64,000 bases of DNA from Aquimixticola soesokkakensis (GCF_900172375.1 NZ_FWFS01000001.1:62001-126000); one strand, 5' to 3'; positions 51,037 through 60,397 are shown, numbered from the stretch's first letter. Program-made: numbers and translations. The notes: generated from the sequence alone by a model not told the origin.

Positions 51037-52913
51037 TATGCGGATTTCCGTCCGGCGGCTTGACGAAGTCGCGCCAGAATAAGTGTGAGGGCGGCTGGTG
51101 TCATGCCTTCCATGCGGGCTGCATGGGCCACGCTGCTCGGTCGAACGCGATTAAGCTTTGCGCAGAGCTCGTTCGACAAGCCCGGCATGTCTTCGTAGAT
51201 GAAGTCGTCAGGAATGAGCAGCGCCTCGTCCCGTTTCAGGACATCAACATCGCGTTGCTGACGCTCGATGTAATGCGCATAGAGCGCGTCATTCGCGACT
51301 TGGTTCTGGATATCCGGGGCAATCTCTGCAAAGGACGCATCCAGGTTAATCACGTCCTGAAACTGTACCTTTGGAAAGGAAAGAACGTGATAGGCGCTGC
51401 GACGCGACCCGTCCGAACTTGCGGCAATGCCCACGGATTTAAGATCGTTTGGAGAATAGGTTTTGGACTTAAGAAGGTCGGTCGCCGCCTTGAGCGCATC
51501 CATCTTCGCGGCGAAAACATCTGCCCGCGACGCGCCAACCAAACCGATGTCGATACCAAGGGGGGTGAGGCGCTGATCCGCGTTGTCCGCACGCAGGGAC
51601 AGTCGGAATTCAGCGCGAGATGTGAACATCCGGTAGGGTTCGGACACACCACTGGTGGTTAAATCGTCAATCATCACACCAATATAGGAGGTCGACCGGC
51701 TAAATTCGATGGCAGGCATTTCCAGCGACGCACGCGCGGCATTCATCCCTGCGACAAGACCCTGCGCGCCCGCCTCCTCATACCCCGTTGTACCATTGAT
51801 CTGACCGGCAAGGTAAAGACCGCCGACATCGCGCAGCTCAAGACTGGAGCGCAACGCACGCGGGTCGACGTAATCATATTCGATCGCATATCCCGGCTGG
51901 AGAATTTTGACATTCTCCAGACCTCGAATGGACCGCACGTAGCGTTCTTGCACATCCTGCGGAAGAGAGGTCGAGATCCCGTTCGGATAGATGGTATCGT
52001 CGTCCAAACCCTCTGGTTCAAGGAAGATCTGATGCGACGTCTTATCCGCAAAACGGACGACTTTATCCTCGATAGAGGGGCAATATCGGGGCCCAACACC
52101 GGAAATATGCCCGCCATACATGGCCGAGCGATCCAGATTCTCGCGAATAACATCGTGGGTTTGTTCGTTTGTATGGGTGATGCCACAGGAAATCTGGCGC
52201 AACTTTGGTTTGGAGTTGAGAAAGCTGAACACAACGGGTGACTCGTCAGCAGGCTGACTTTCGAGAATATCCCAATTGATGGTCTTTCCATCCAACCGAG
52301 GAGGCGTTCCGGTTTTAAGGCGCCCGAGCGGCAGGCCGAAATCCATCAAACGCGTCGCCAGATCATTGGACGCCTTATCGCCCATCCGCCCGCCCGAATG
52401 TTGCTGGTCTCCGATATGGATGATGCCGCGCAGAAACGTGCCGGTCGTTATCACGACCGATTTACAGGATATCTCGGATGCATCCGCAAGCCGAATTCCT
52501 ACGACACGGGACCCGTCCATAAGCAGATCGGAAACCTCGCCCGCGATGATCTGCAAACTCTCGATCTGCGACAACTCCGCCTGCATGGTCAAGCGGTACG
52601 CCTTCCGGTCAGCTTGTGTGCGCGGACCTTGAACAGCCGGCCCCTTTGTTCGATTGAGCAGCCGGAACTGGATGCCCGACGCATCAGCAACACGGCCCAT
52701 CAAACCGTCCAAAGCGTCGATTTCGCGCACCAGATGACCTTTTCCGAGCCCCCCGATCGCGGGGTTGCAGGACATGACTCCGATGCCATCCAATGTCAGC
52801 GTCACAAGTGCGGTTCGCGCACCCATGCGGGCTGACGCGGCCGCCGCCTCCGCCCCTGCGTGACCACCGCCAACGACAACAACATCAAAATCAGTATGTT
52901 TCACGTGAAACAC
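51036..52913 (-). CDS. mnmG: tRNA U34 carboxymethylaminomethyl-modification enzyme MnmG (GidA)
   Basis: MnmG works with MnmE to modify the wobble uridine of several tRNAs. The 625 residues carry the FAD-binding [10 protein letters not shown] (15-24), the catalytic-loop Cys region [19 protein letters not shown], and [20 protein letters not shown]-type tRNA-binding residues (ending [16 protein letters not shown]). The start is ambiguous: the GTG at 52913 directly abuts AGGA, whereas the GTG at 52904, three codons in, is 8 bases from AGGAG and is the more plausible. Both lie inside a parS site. Confidence 0.96.
   Translation of the reverse strand: MFHVKHTDFDVVVVGGGHAGAEAAAASARMGARTALVTLTLDGIGVMSCNPAIGGLGKGHLVREIDALDGLMGRVADASGIQFRLLNRTKGPAVQGPRTQADRKAYRLTMQAELSQIESLQIIAGEVSDLLMDGSRVVGIRLADASEISCKSVVITTGTFLRGIIHIGDQQHSGGRMGDKASNDLATRLMDFGLPLGRLKTGTPPRLDGKTINWDILESQPADESPVVFSFLNSKPKLRQISCGITHTNEQTHDVIRENLDRSAMYGGHISGVGPRYCPSIEDKVVRFADKTSHQIFLEPEGLDDDTIYPNGISTSLPQDVQERYVRSIRGLENVKILQPGYAIEYDYVDPRALRSSLELRDVGGLYLAGQINGTTGYEEAGAQGLVAGMNAARASLEMPAIEFSRSTSYIGVMIDDLTTSGVSEPYRMFTSRAEFRLSLRADNADQRLTPLGIDIGLVGASRADVFAAKMDALKAATDLLKSKTYSPNDLKSVGIAASSDGSRRSAYHVLSFPKVQFQDVINLDASFAEIAPDIQNQVANDALYAHYIERQQRDVDVLKRDEALLIPDDFIYEDMPGLSNELCAKLNRVRPSSVAHAARMEGMTPAALTLILARLRQAAGRKSA
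52897..52912. other. parS: parS site (perfect) overlapping the mnmG start
   Basis: A second exact TGTTTCACGTGAAACA lies between mnmE and mnmG and covers the mnmG initiation codon or codons (MFHVKH is read from it). ParB bound here could affect mnmG initiation; that is inference. Confidence 0.92.
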
Positions 52914-52916
52914 TCC

Positions 52917-54206
52917 TCATTTCCCAATGCAAAAACTGGAGAAGATTTCATCCAGCAAAGTTTCAACGCCGATCCGGCCGACCAGACTTTCCAGAGCACG
53001 AATTGCCGTCCGCATCTCGTCGGCGGCCAATTCAATTCGATCTGCCCCCAGCTTTACCTCAGTCACCGCGATTTCCAAAGCCTTCAGCGCAGAAACACAG
53101 GCAACGCGGTGCCGTTCTCGGGTCACAGTTGCGGCACCGGAAGCGCGCGCACTTAAGATATCGGTGATCTTCACAATGAGTGCTTCGATCCCATCCCCGG
53201 TCTTGGCCGAGATTGCAGGGCCGGTGGTTTCGCGCACATCGCACTTGGCCTGAATCACCAAATCATCATCGATCGGCTCAATATCGGCGGTAAGGCCATC
53301 CTCCAGCACCAAAAACAACCTGAGGTCGGCATTCTTGGCGCGCGCGATGGCCCGCTCGATCCCCAGCTTTTCGATGGTATCGCCGGTGTCGCGCAGCCCT
53401 GCTGTATCGAGAAACGTCACCGGAAGCCCGTTCAACGCCATGCGAACCTCGATCACATCACGCGTCGTGCCAGCGATATCCGATGTGATCGCAGCGTCGC
53501 GACCGGCAAAGGCGTTCAACAACGTCGATTTTCCCGCGTTGGGTCGCCCGATGATCGCCACCTCGAACCCGTCCCGCAGACGCTCGGCAATCGCTGCGCC
53601 GCGCACTTCGCGCTCAAGGTCACGCATCACCCCTGCCAACAGGTCAAGCACCTCGGGCGACACGTCAACGGGCACTTCTTCATCGGCAAAGTCGATGGTC
53701 ACTTCCAAAAGCGCCGCAGCGCGGATCAAATCTGCGCGCCAGCTTTCGACCTTTTGCCCGATCGCGCCCGAAAGCACCCGATGCGCCTGTTTGCGCTGCG
53801 CTTCGGTTTCCGCATCAATGAGATCCGCGAGCCCCTCAACTTGCGTGAGGTCAAGGCAACCATTCTCCAGAGCACGACGCGTGAATTCACCGGCCTCAGC
53901 GCTACGAAGACCGTCGATCTCACTCAGAACCCGCAACACAGCCGACACGACAGCCGTGCTGCCATGCAGATGCAGCTCTGCGACGTCTTCTCCGGTAAAG
54001 GAGGCGCCGGCCGCGAAACAAAGCACAAGCGCTTGATCAAGTGGCTCCCCCGCAGGATCACGCAGAATGCGCAACGACGCCTGGCGGGGCGCGGGTAAGC
54101 CCCCCGTCAGTTGACGGACGACCAAAAACGAAAGTGGCCCGGAAATCCGGACCACTGCAACACCCGCTTTGCCACGGGCGGTTGCCAATGCATAAATCGT
54201 ATCCAT
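52917..54206 (-). CDS. mnmE: tRNA modification GTPase MnmE
   Basis: MnmE is the GTPase partner of MnmG. The 429 residues show the formyl-tetrahydrofolate-binding N-domain ([20 protein letters not shown]). The inserted G domain has [22 protein letters not shown] and SAKTGDGI. The protein ends with the conserved CIGK, whose Cys acts in the reaction. The helical domain is slightly short but intact. It starts the mnmE-mnmG-rsmG-parA-parB operon, 18 bases after rho, so it may also be read from the rho promoter. Confidence 0.97.
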   Translation of the reverse strand: MDTIYALATARGKAGVAVVRISGPLSFLVVRQLTGGLPAPRQASLRILRDPAGEPLDQALVLCFAAGASFTGEDVAELHLHGSTAVVSAVLRVLSEIDGLRSAEAGEFTRRALENGCLDLTQVEGLADLIDAETEAQRKQAHRVLSGAIGQKVESWRADLIRAAALLEVTIDFADEEVPVDVSPEVLDLLAGVMRDLEREVRGAAIAERLRDGFEVAIIGRPNAGKSTLLNAFAGRDAAITSDIAGTTRDVIEVRMALNGLPVTFLDTAGLRDTGDTIEKLGIERAIARAKNADLRLFLVLEDGLTADIEPIDDDLVIQAKCDVRETTGPAISAKTGDGIEALIVKITDILSARASGAATVTRERHRVACVSALKALEIAVTEVKLGADRIELAADEMRTAIRALESLVGRIGVETLLDEIFSSFCIGK

Positions 54207-54224
54207 CGATCACTCCAAAGAGCG

Positions 54225-55499
54225 TCAGGCGTTCATCGAGTCGAAGAACTCTGCGTTTGATTTGGTTTGCTTCAATTTCGAAATCAGGAACTCGATCGCA
54301 TCGGTTGTGCCCATCGGGTTCAGAATGCGGCGCAGCACATAGGTCTTTTGCAGATCCTTGGCTTCGACCAACAGCTCTTCCTTACGGGTGCCGGATTTCA
54401 GAATATCCATCGCAGGGAAGACACGCTTGTCGGCAATCTTACGATCCAGAACGATCTCGGCGTTCCCCGTACCTTTGAATTCTTCAAAGATGACTTCGTC
54501 CATCCGCGAACCGGTGTCAATCAACGCCGTTGCGATGATGGTAAGCGAGCCGCCCTCTTCGATATTCCGCGCCGCGCCGAAGAACCGTTTGGGGCGCTGG
54601 AGAGCATTCGCGTCAACACCACCGGTCAACACTTTACCCGAAGACGGCACGACAGTGTTGAAGGCCCTACCAAGTCTTGTGATCGAGTCGAGAAGAATTA
54701 CAACATCTCGTTTATGCTCGACAAGTCGCTTGGCTTTTTCGATCACCATTTCCGATACGGCAACGTGGCGCGTGGCGGGTTCGTCGAAGGTGGATGAAAT
54801 CACTTCGCCCTTCACGGAGCGCTGCATATCGGTGACTTCCTCGGGGCGTTCGTCGATGAGAAGAACGATGAGGTAACACTCGGGATGGTTGGTTTCGATC
54901 GAATTGGCGATGTTTTGCAGCAGCACGGTTTTACCCGTCCGCGGTGGCGCCACGATCAGGGCACGCTGACCTTTGCCGATGGGCGCGACCAGGTCGATGA
55001 TCCGCGCAGAACGATCTTTCAGCGTCGGGTCCTCGACTTCCATTTTGAAGCGCTCATCGGGATAGAGCGGCGTCAGGTTGTCGAAGTTCACTTTGTGGCG
55101 CGCTTTTTCAGGCTCCTCAAAGTTGATCATCGTGACTTTGGTGATGGCAAAATAGCGCTCGGTGTCATTGGGAGCCGCAATCACGCCCTCAACAGTATCC
55201 CCCGTGCGCATCCCGAACTGGCGGATCACCTCGGGCGACACGTAGATGTCATCAGGCCCCGGCAAATAGTTTGCTTCGGGCGAGCGCAGAAAGCCGAAGC
55301 CGTCCTGCAAGACTTCCAGAACGCCATCACCGGCGATTTCCCAGCCATCTTCCGCGCGCTCTTTGAGGATCGAGAACATCATCTCGCCCTTGCGCATCGT
55401 GGAAGCGTTTTCAATCTCCAGATCTTCGGCCAGCGACAGGAGATCCTTGGGGCTCTGGCGCTTGAGGTCCGCGAGATTGAGTGTTTCTTGATCGGTCAT
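54225..55499 (-). CDS. rho: Transcription termination factor Rho
   Basis: Rho is the hexameric RNA helicase that ends transcription at unstructured C-rich RNA. The 424 residues include the N-terminal helix bundle ([20 protein letters not shown]) and the cold-shock RNA-binding domain ([22 protein letters not shown]). The ATPase has Walker [13 protein letters not shown], the Q-loop and R-loop region, and the [13 protein letters not shown] motif. Length and motifs are standard. A 130-base leader and a good promoter precede it. Confidence 0.98.
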   Translation of the reverse strand: MTDQETLNLADLKRQSPKDLLSLAEDLEIENASTMRKGEMMFSILKERAEDGWEIAGDGVLEVLQDGFGFLRSPEANYLPGPDDIYVSPEVIRQFGMRTGDTVEGVIAAPNDTERYFAITKVTMINFEEPEKARHKVNFDNLTPLYPDERFKMEVEDPTLKDRSARIIDLVAPIGKGQRALIVAPPRTGKTVLLQNIANSIETNHPECYLIVLLIDERPEEVTDMQRSVKGEVISSTFDEPATRHVAVSEMVIEKAKRLVEHKRDVVILLDSITRLGRAFNTVVPSSGKVLTGGVDANALQRPKRFFGAARNIEEGGSLTIIATALIDTGSRMDEVIFEEFKGTGNAEIVLDRKIADKRVFPAMDILKSGTRKEELLVEAKDLQKTYVLRRILNPMGTTDAIEFLISKLKQTKSNAEFFDSMNA

Positions 55500-55581
55500 G
55501 CAAATATCCCGTACCCGCGCAAGCGGTGTGCGTGTCGTTTTAAGGGGAATCCTGTCAGCCGGACGGCCTAGGTTTAATCGT

Positions 55582-55610
55582 CACATAGCTGTGGCGGGCT
55601 TTGGAGTCAA
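55582..55610 (-). promoter_or_regulatory. Probable sigma-70 promoter of rho
   Basis: On the minus strand TTGACT (55605-55610) and TATGTG (55582-55587) are 17 bases apart. Transcription would start near 55575, leaving a leader of about 75 bases, in which rho autoregulation commonly acts. Confidence 0.5.
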
Positions 55611-55629
55611 TCATACTCACTGCGTGACC

Positions 55630-56082
55630 TCAAAAGGGCCGCGCAATGACCATGACCACGATGACCATCATCAAAAGCGTCGGAAGCTCGTTCCACATGC
55701 GAAACTGTCGCCCTGTGAGGGTATTTTCCCCGGCGACGAAATCTTTGCGCCGCGCGCCGAGCCAATGGTGGAACCACGTCATCACCAGGACCATCACAGC
55801 CTTCACCCAAGGCCAGCCCTGCGTCCAGTCAATCACCCCGGGCGTGAAGGCTACCAAAAGACCAAAGACCCACGTAGCGGTCATCGCTGGGCCCATGATG
55901 ATGCGATAGAGTTTCAACTCCATGTCCTGGAACAGCCTATCTGTCTCGGTGCCGGCGCGAACGCTTTCCACGTGGCGCACAAACAATCTTGGCAAATAAA
56001 AAATTCCAGCCATCCACGCGATGACGGAAATCACGTGCAGTGACTTTGTCCAAGGGTAGATCGCGCTGAGAATGTCACTCAT
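55630..56082 (-). CDS. hemJ: Protoporphyrinogen IX oxidase HemJ
   Basis: HemJ oxidises protoporphyrinogen to protoporphyrin in the membrane, the step before HemH. The 150 residues have four membrane helices and the family signature LHVISVIAWMAGIFYLPRLFVRHVE, with the conserved His at about residue 16 and Lys-rich LYRIIMGPAM. WFHHWLGARRKDF and a FRMWNELPTLLMMVIV helix complete it. GGAGG lies 5 bases before the ATG. It faces away from the putative replication origin immediately upstream. Confidence 0.92.
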   Translation of the reverse strand: MSDILSAIYPWTKSLHVISVIAWMAGIFYLPRLFVRHVESVRAGTETDRLFQDMELKLYRIIMGPAMTATWVFGLLVAFTPGVIDWTQGWPWVKAVMVLVMTWFHHWLGARRKDFVAGENTLTGRQFRMWNELPTLLMMVIVVMVIARPF

Positions 56083-56100
56083 GGGAGCCTCCGGTTTTGG

Positions 56101-56137
56101 ACTCTTAATAAATAATAAAAGAAAGAAATAAAGATGA
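56101..56137. other. AT-rich candidate DNA unwinding element
   Basis: The stretch from ACTCTTAATAAATAATAAAA to the end at 56137 is almost pure A/T in a 60% GC chromosome. It lies at the hemJ edge of the putative origin, next to the first DnaA-box match. Confidence 0.55.
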
Positions 56138-56162
56138 AGTGGTTTGTAGGACCGGTGGATAG

Positions 56163-56171
56163 TGTGGATTA
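56163..56171 (-). other. DnaA box, one mismatch
   Basis: TGTGGATTA on the plus strand reads TAATCCACA on the minus strand, one base from TTATCCACA. Confidence 0.55.
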
Positions 56172-56295
56172 TCGAGTTGCCCGTAGAGTTATCCCTGATC
56201 CTCCCAGATGTGCATGAATTTTTTCATAGGTTAACGCAGGATCAAAAAGGCCGCATAAATACTATATTTCATTGGGTTAAAATCAATGCGAGGTC

Positions 56296-56304
56296 TGTGG
56301 ATAA
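56296..56304 (-). other. DnaA box, perfect consensus
   Basis: TGTGGATAA on the plus strand is the exact complement of TTATCCACA. Confidence 0.75.
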
Positions 56305-56414
56305 ATCTGGGGAAGGCTGTGGATTTTCGCCCGTTTTGAAAGTTTTCCCACGCTTTGAAGCTTTGCCCATCCCCGCAGGATAAATGCGTGCTGGAATCAT
56401 CTGTAAGGGGCAGG

Positions 56415-56423
56415 TTATCCATA
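56415..56423 (+). other. DnaA box, one mismatch
   Basis: TTATCCATA differs from TTATCCACA at position 8. Confidence 0.55.
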
Positions 56424-56477
56424 GGACGGCTGGCAGGCGGGCTTATCCCCCTATCCGTCCAGTGCAACGCACAGAGT

Positions 56478-56486
56478 TTGTCCACA
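56478..56486 (+). other. DnaA box, one mismatch
   Basis: TTGTCCACA differs from TTATCCACA at position 3. It ends 11 bases before the maf start codon, so it may also affect maf expression. Confidence 0.5.
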
Positions 56487-56497
56487 GAGGTTTCCCC

Positions 56498-57097
56498 ATG
56501 GCACATAGGATCGTTCTTGCGTCCGGTTCCGCGATCCGCGCAACGCTGTTGGGCAATGCAGGCGTAGACTTCGATGTCACAATCGCACGAATTGATGAAC
56601 AAGCGGTTAAAGACTCCCTTGTGGGGGAGGGCGCGAGCCCGCGCGAGGTCGCGGATGCGCTTGCCGAGGGCAAGGCGCGCAAAATAGGGCTGAAAGAGCC
56701 CGAGGCTCTTGTGATCGGCTGCGATCAGGTGCTCGGATTTCGCGGTCAGCTGTTTTCCAAGCCCCGATCCCCCGAAGAGGCCCGCGCCCAGCTTGGCCAA
56801 TTGAACGGCGAGCGGCACATGTTGTTATCGGCGGCGGTGATCTACCATGAGGGCAAGCCGGTTTGGCGTCACGTTGGCGAGGTGCGACTGACCATGAAGA
56901 CCAACAGTGATGCCTATCTTGATGCGTATGTTTCACGCAACTGGCACAGTATCCGCGACGCCGTGGGCGCTTACAAGCTTGAAGAAGAAGGCGTTCGCCT
57001 GTTTTCGCGTATCGACGGCGAATATTTCAACGTGTTGGGTTTGCCCCTGCTTGAGCTTCTGGCATACCTCGCACAAAGAGGAGCGATCGCAGCATGA
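56498..57097 (+). CDS. maf: Maf-like nucleoside triphosphate pyrophosphatase
   Basis: Maf proteins hydrolyse modified nucleoside triphosphates and are also linked to septum control in Bacillus. The 199 residues start with the signature IVLASGSAIRATLLGNAGVDF (family SxSxxR motif, about 6-20) and continue with the catalytic VIGCDQVL and SKPRSPEEAR. The CDQV motif is typical of the YceF branch (m7GTP), but this is only suggestive. GAGG lies about 8 bases before the ATG at 56498; upstream open frame runs into the origin and is rejected. It starts the maf-aroE-coaE-dnaQ operon. Confidence 0.94.
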   Translation: MAHRIVLASGSAIRATLLGNAGVDFDVTIARIDEQAVKDSLVGEGASPREVADALAEGKARKIGLKEPEALVIGCDQVLGFRGQLFSKPRSPEEARAQLGQLNGERHMLLSAAVIYHEGKPVWRHVGEVRLTMKTNSDAYLDAYVSRNWHSIRDAVGAYKLEEEGVRLFSRIDGEYFNVLGLPLLELLAYLAQRGAIAA

Positions 57098-57927
57098 CGA
57101 CAGGCAAAATCCCCCTCGCGGGGGTCATCGGATCGCCGGTGGCGCATAGCAAATCGCCGGTGGTTCACAATTACTGGCTAAAGAAATACGGGCTTCCCGG
57201 CCATTACATGCATCTCGACATTGCGCAGGACGATCTGCGTGACGTGTTGCGGATGATGCCGCGCATGGGGTTTGTCGGGGCGAATGTGACGATCCCCCAT
57301 AAGGAAACCGTCCTGCAAATCGCGGATGTCGTCAGCGATCGCGCGGCTTTGATCGGGGCGGCGAATACGTTGATCTTTCGCGCCGATGGAAAAATCCACG
57401 CCGATAACACCGATGGTTACGGCTTTATCGAAAACCTGCGTGCCAATGCCGTCTGGTCGCCCGATGCGGGCCCTGCTGCCGTCTTTGGGGCAGGTGGCGC
57501 GGCGCGGGCTGTGATTGCGTCACTGTTGGATGCGGGTGTTCCTGAGGTGCGTCTTACCAATCGTACCCGCAACCGCGCGGACGGGTTGAAGGCGGAATTC
57601 GGCTCCAAAATCAACGTGTTCGAATGGGTTCAGGCCGGAAGTATGTTGGAAGGTGCGGCCACGGTGGTCAACACAACCTCGCTTGGCATGGTCGGAAAAT
57701 CCGAGTTTCGCGTGCCGCTTGGCGGGCTGGAACCCTCGGCCGTGGTGTCCGATCTGGTCTATGTGCCGTTGGAAACCGATTTTCTTGCGGCTGCCCGCGC
57801 CAGGGGCTGTCAGGTTGTTGATGGTTTGGGCATGTTGTTGTTTCAGGCTGTTCCGGGATTCGAGCGCTGGTTTGGCCAACGTCCCGAGGTTGACGAAGCC
57901 CTGCGTCAGGCGGTTTTGACCTCGTGA
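57094..57927 (+). CDS. aroE: Shikimate dehydrogenase
   Basis: AroE reduces 3-dehydroshikimate to shikimate with NADPH. The 277 residues contain GVIGSPVAHSKSP (substrate binding), GANVTIPHKE with the catalytic Lys, the DNTDGYGF Asp motif, and the NADPH-binding GAGGAARAV and NRTRNRA. Length is standard. Its start overlaps the maf stop by four bases. Confidence 0.97.
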   Translation: MTTGKIPLAGVIGSPVAHSKSPVVHNYWLKKYGLPGHYMHLDIAQDDLRDVLRMMPRMGFVGANVTIPHKETVLQIADVVSDRAALIGAANTLIFRADGKIHADNTDGYGFIENLRANAVWSPDAGPAAVFGAGGAARAVIASLLDAGVPEVRLTNRTRNRADGLKAEFGSKINVFEWVQAGSMLEGAATVVNTTSLGMVGKSEFRVPLGGLEPSAVVSDLVYVPLETDFLAAARARGCQVVDGLGMLLFQAVPGFERWFGQRPEVDEALRQAVLTS

Positions 57928-58532
57928 GCCGGCGTCCCCCCTATGTCATCGGGCTGACCGGCTCGATCGGGATGGGCAAAAGCACCACGGCCCGGATGTT
58001 TGCGGCGCGTGGTGTTGCCGTTTGGGATGCGGATGCGGCGGTGCACAGGCTATATGCGCAGGGCGGCGCCGCGGTTGCCCCCCTTGGCGCGGTGTTTCCC
58101 GATGCGATCATCGACAAAGCGGTGAGCCGCCCTGCCCTTAAAGAAATCATCGCGAAGGACACCGGGGCGCTGCGAAAAATCGAAGCCGTGGTGCATCCTC
58201 TCGTGGTTGCGGACCGTGCGGCTTTCATCGCCGCCGCTGATGGCGATCTTGTGCTTCTCGACATTCCGCTTTTGTTTGAAACCGGCGCACAAAATCAGGT
58301 CGATGCGGTTGTCGTTGTTTCGGTGCCCAGCGACATTCAACAGGCGCGTGTGATGGCGCGGGGAACGATGACACAGGCGCAATTCGATACTATTCTGGCC
58401 AAACAGATGCCAGATGCCGAAAAACGCGCCCGCGCCGATTATGTGATCGAAACGCGGGATCTGGACAGCGCCGCGCGGCAAGTGGCGCAGGTTCTGGCCG
58501 ATATCGAGAGGAAAAGGACAGCCCATGCGTGA
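57924..58532 (+). CDS. coaE: Dephospho-CoA kinase
   Basis: CoaE adds the 3'-phosphate in the last step of coenzyme A synthesis. The 202 residues carry the P-loop GLTGSIGMGKST at 10-21, a VWDADAAVHRLY motif, and the LLDIPLLFETGAQ block. The start is GTG overlapping the aroE stop (GTGA). Confidence 0.96.
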   Translation: MSRRPPYVIGLTGSIGMGKSTTARMFAARGVAVWDADAAVHRLYAQGGAAVAPLGAVFPDAIIDKAVSRPALKEIIAKDTGALRKIEAVVHPLVVADRAAFIAAADGDLVLLDIPLLFETGAQNQVDAVVVVSVPSDIQQARVMARGTMTQAQFDTILAKQMPDAEKRARADYVIETRDLDSAARQVAQVLADIERKRTAHA

Positions 58533-59217
58533 AATCGTAATGGATACGGAAACCACGGGTTTCGATGCCGAGGGCAGTGACCGTATTGTTGAAATCGGCT
58601 GTGTCGAGTTGATCAATCACATGGCCACGGGTGAAACCTTTCATGTCTACATCGATCCCGAACGCTCGATGCCGCAAGGGGCCTTTGAGGTTCACGGGCT
58701 GGGCGATGATTTTCTGCGCGGAAAGCCGAAATTTGCGGAGGTCGGTCAGTCGTTTCTCGATTTTATCGGCGACAGCAAACTGGTGATCCACAACGCAAGC
58801 TTTGACATCAAATTCCTCAATGCCGAACTCAAACGGATGCGCGCGCCGCTTATCCCGTGGGAGCAGGCGATCGATACGCTGGCAATGGCGCGCAAGAAAT
58901 TTCCCGGCTCGCCCGCAACGCTGGACGCCTTGTGCCGCCGCTTTGGCATCGACAATTCCAACCGGACATTGCACGGCGCGCTGTTGGATAGTGAAATTCT
59001 GGCGGAAGTCTATCTGGAACTGATCGGCGGGCGCCAACCCGATCTTGTGCTTGCCCCGGTGGCCGATAAATCCGCCATTGGCGACGATGGCGCGGCTTGG
59101 CGGCCCCGTCCGCGCCCGACCCCCCTGCCCGCACGGCTGCATGAGGATGAACGCGCCGCCCATGCGGCTTTTGTCGAGACGCTGGGTGAAAGCGCGCTTT
59201 GGAAGAAGCTGACATAA
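58525..59217 (+). CDS. dnaQ: DNA polymerase III epsilon subunit (proofreading exonuclease)
   Basis: DnaQ removes misincorporated bases during replication. The 230 residues show Exo I MDTETTGFD (Asp7, Glu9), Exo II VIHNASFDIKFL and Exo III HGALLDSEILAEVY, the complete DEDDh catalytic set. The C-terminal tail contains a QPDLVLAP-type clamp-binding-like stretch and ends in WKKLT. It overlaps coaE by 8 bases and ends in a shared terminator with secB. Confidence 0.96.
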   Translation: MREIVMDTETTGFDAEGSDRIVEIGCVELINHMATGETFHVYIDPERSMPQGAFEVHGLGDDFLRGKPKFAEVGQSFLDFIGDSKLVIHNASFDIKFLNAELKRMRAPLIPWEQAIDTLAMARKKFPGSPATLDALCRRFGIDNSNRTLHGALLDSEILAEVYLELIGGRQPDLVLAPVADKSAIGDDGAAWRPRPRPTPLPARLHEDERAAHAAFVETLGESALWKKLT

Positions 59218-59246
59218 AAAAGCGGGCAGCACTGCCGCCCGCTTTT
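59217..59246. terminator. Bidirectional terminator between dnaQ and secB
   Basis: AAAAGCGGGC pairs with GCCCGCTTTT around a 9-base loop that could form a smaller alternative stem. A- and T-runs serve both converging genes. Confidence 0.88.
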
Positions 59247-59268
59247 AATCTTGTCCGAACTTGGGGTC

Positions 59269-59787
59269 TTAGTTGACCGCAGTCGCCTCGGGCGCGGCTT
59301 GTTGCTGCTGACGCAAGGCCATGTTCTGGCGGTAGATTGCCACGAAATCGATGCCATCGAGGGAGGGCGGCGGAAAGCCACCGTCGCGGGTCATGTCGTG
59401 CACGATGCGGCGCAGGAACGGGAACAGCTGGCGCGGGCACTCGATCATCAAGAAGGGCGAAAGCTGCGCTTCGGGGACGTTTTCGACCTGGAACAGACCC
59501 ACATAGTCCAGCTCAAGCACGTAGAGCACCGGACCGTCGTTCTCAGTCGCTGCGTTGATCTTGAGCTTGATTGCGACTTCGTACTGGTTCTCAGCGGCGC
59601 GTTTTTTCGCGTCCAGACCGACTTGAATTTGGATCGCAGGCTTGCCTTCAGGGGTTTGGCCCTTTTGGAACAGCACGTTTTCAAACGACATGTCGCGGAT
59701 GAATTGCGCGAGCAATTGCATTTTCACGGGGGCAGCAGCGCCCGCATCGGTTGGGGCTGCGCTTGGTGTTTCGGAAGCCTCGGCCAT
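59269..59787 (-). CDS. secB: Protein-export chaperone SecB
   Basis: SecB keeps preproteins unfolded and hands them to the SecA zinc tail. The 172 residues have the expected SecB core, FIRDMSFENVLFQKG, LDYVGLFQVENVPEAQL, LMIECPRQLFPFLRRIVHDMTRDGGFPP. The ATG at 59787 has AGGAG upstream; an earlier TTG is unlikely. The N- and C-tails are Ala/Pro and Gln-rich. It is a single-gene unit next to fxsA. Confidence 0.96.
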   Translation of the reverse strand: MAEASETPSAAPTDAGAAAPVKMQLLAQFIRDMSFENVLFQKGQTPEGKPAIQIQVGLDAKKRAAENQYEVAIKLKINAATENDGPVLYVLELDYVGLFQVENVPEAQLSPFLMIECPRQLFPFLRRIVHDMTRDGGFPPPSLDGIDFVAIYRQNMALRQQQQAAPEATAVN

Positions 59788-59884
59788 CGGTTTTCTCCTC
59801 AAGTGTCAAAGTTGCGGGCGTTTTACCAGCTTGTGCGCCGCTTCTCAATGCTCGCCGCGCCCCTCTCTGCTTGCCCTGCCCTGC

Positions 59885-60397
59885 TTAGTGACGTGTCCAG
59901 CCCGAGGGCCCGGACTTCGGGTCATGGGTGGGGGATTTGGCCGGTTCGATTTCCTCGAATTCACCGTCGATGACCGTGCCTTGCGCGGGGTTCTCGCGAA
60001 ACGGATCGCCCGTATGATAGGTCGTTTGCTGCCCCATCGCAAAGCTCTGGACCTTCACGCGCTTGCGCAGAAATTGGAACACTGCGCTGCGCACCGGCGG
60101 GATCAGCAGGGCAAATCCGACCGCGTCGGTGAAAAATCCGGGGGTGAGAAGCAAGACGCCCGACACAAGGACCATGGCCCCATGCGCCAGCGGTTCAGTG
60201 GGGTCTTGGAGGGTGTTGAGCGATCCGCGCAATTGAGCCAACGCAAGAGCGCCCTGCTGGCGTACCATGTAAGTCCCTAAAATTGCGGTCAAAATAACAA
60301 TGGCAAGCGTTGGGCCAAGCCCGATCAGCCCGCCAACCTGAACAAACAGCGCGATTTCGATGACGGGAACGGCGACGAACGCCAAAAAGAGCCACAT
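59885..60397 (-). CDS. fxsA: FxsA family cytoplasmic membrane protein
   Basis: The 170-residue membrane protein has the FxsA domain: helices at about 3-25 and 25-47 (WLFLAFVAVPVIEIALFVQVGG, LGPTLAIVILTAILGTYMVRQQG) and at about 75-100, with the LLTPGFFTDAVGFALLIPPVR motif. In E. coli, FxsA overproduction relieves exclusion of phage T7 by F plasmid; the normal function is unknown. GGAGGAGAAAGGA precedes the ATG at 60397. It is divergent from the Tim44-like gene. Confidence 0.92.
   Translation of the reverse strand: MWLFLAFVAVPVIEIALFVQVGGLIGLGPTLAIVILTAILGTYMVRQQGALALAQLRGSLNTLQDPTEPLAHGAMVLVSGVLLLTPGFFTDAVGFALLIPPVRSAVFQFLRKRVKVQSFAMGQQTTYHTGDPFRENPAQGTVIDGEFEEIEPAKSPTHDPKSGPSGWTRH

Larger units (their letters stand above)
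56083..56497. other. oriC: Putative chromosomal replication origin (oriC)
   Basis: This 415-base gap between divergent hemJ and maf is the longest non-coding stretch in the window. It holds an AT-rich block (56101-56137) suited to unwinding and at least four DnaA-box matches. One is perfect (56296-56304) and three have one mismatch (56163-56171, 56415-56423, 56478-56486). Two-mismatch copies lie at 56318-56326 and 56443-56451. Also present are a one-mismatch CtrA-like site (TTAA-N7-TCAA, 56231-56245) and small inverted repeats (56214-56227, 56270-56288). The flanking order rho-hemJ / maf-aroE-coaE-dnaQ with nearby parABS is the conserved alphaproteobacterial origin setting. The ORFs in this gap look spurious. 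Confidence 0.82.

Noticed and set aside
56162-56383. 73-codon plus-strand ORF in the hemJ-maf gap
   Set aside because: No ribosome-binding site or family similarity, and it runs through the DnaA-box cluster.
56929-56937. TGTTTCACG in maf
   Set aside because: Only the left half of parS is present; the right half is not conserved.
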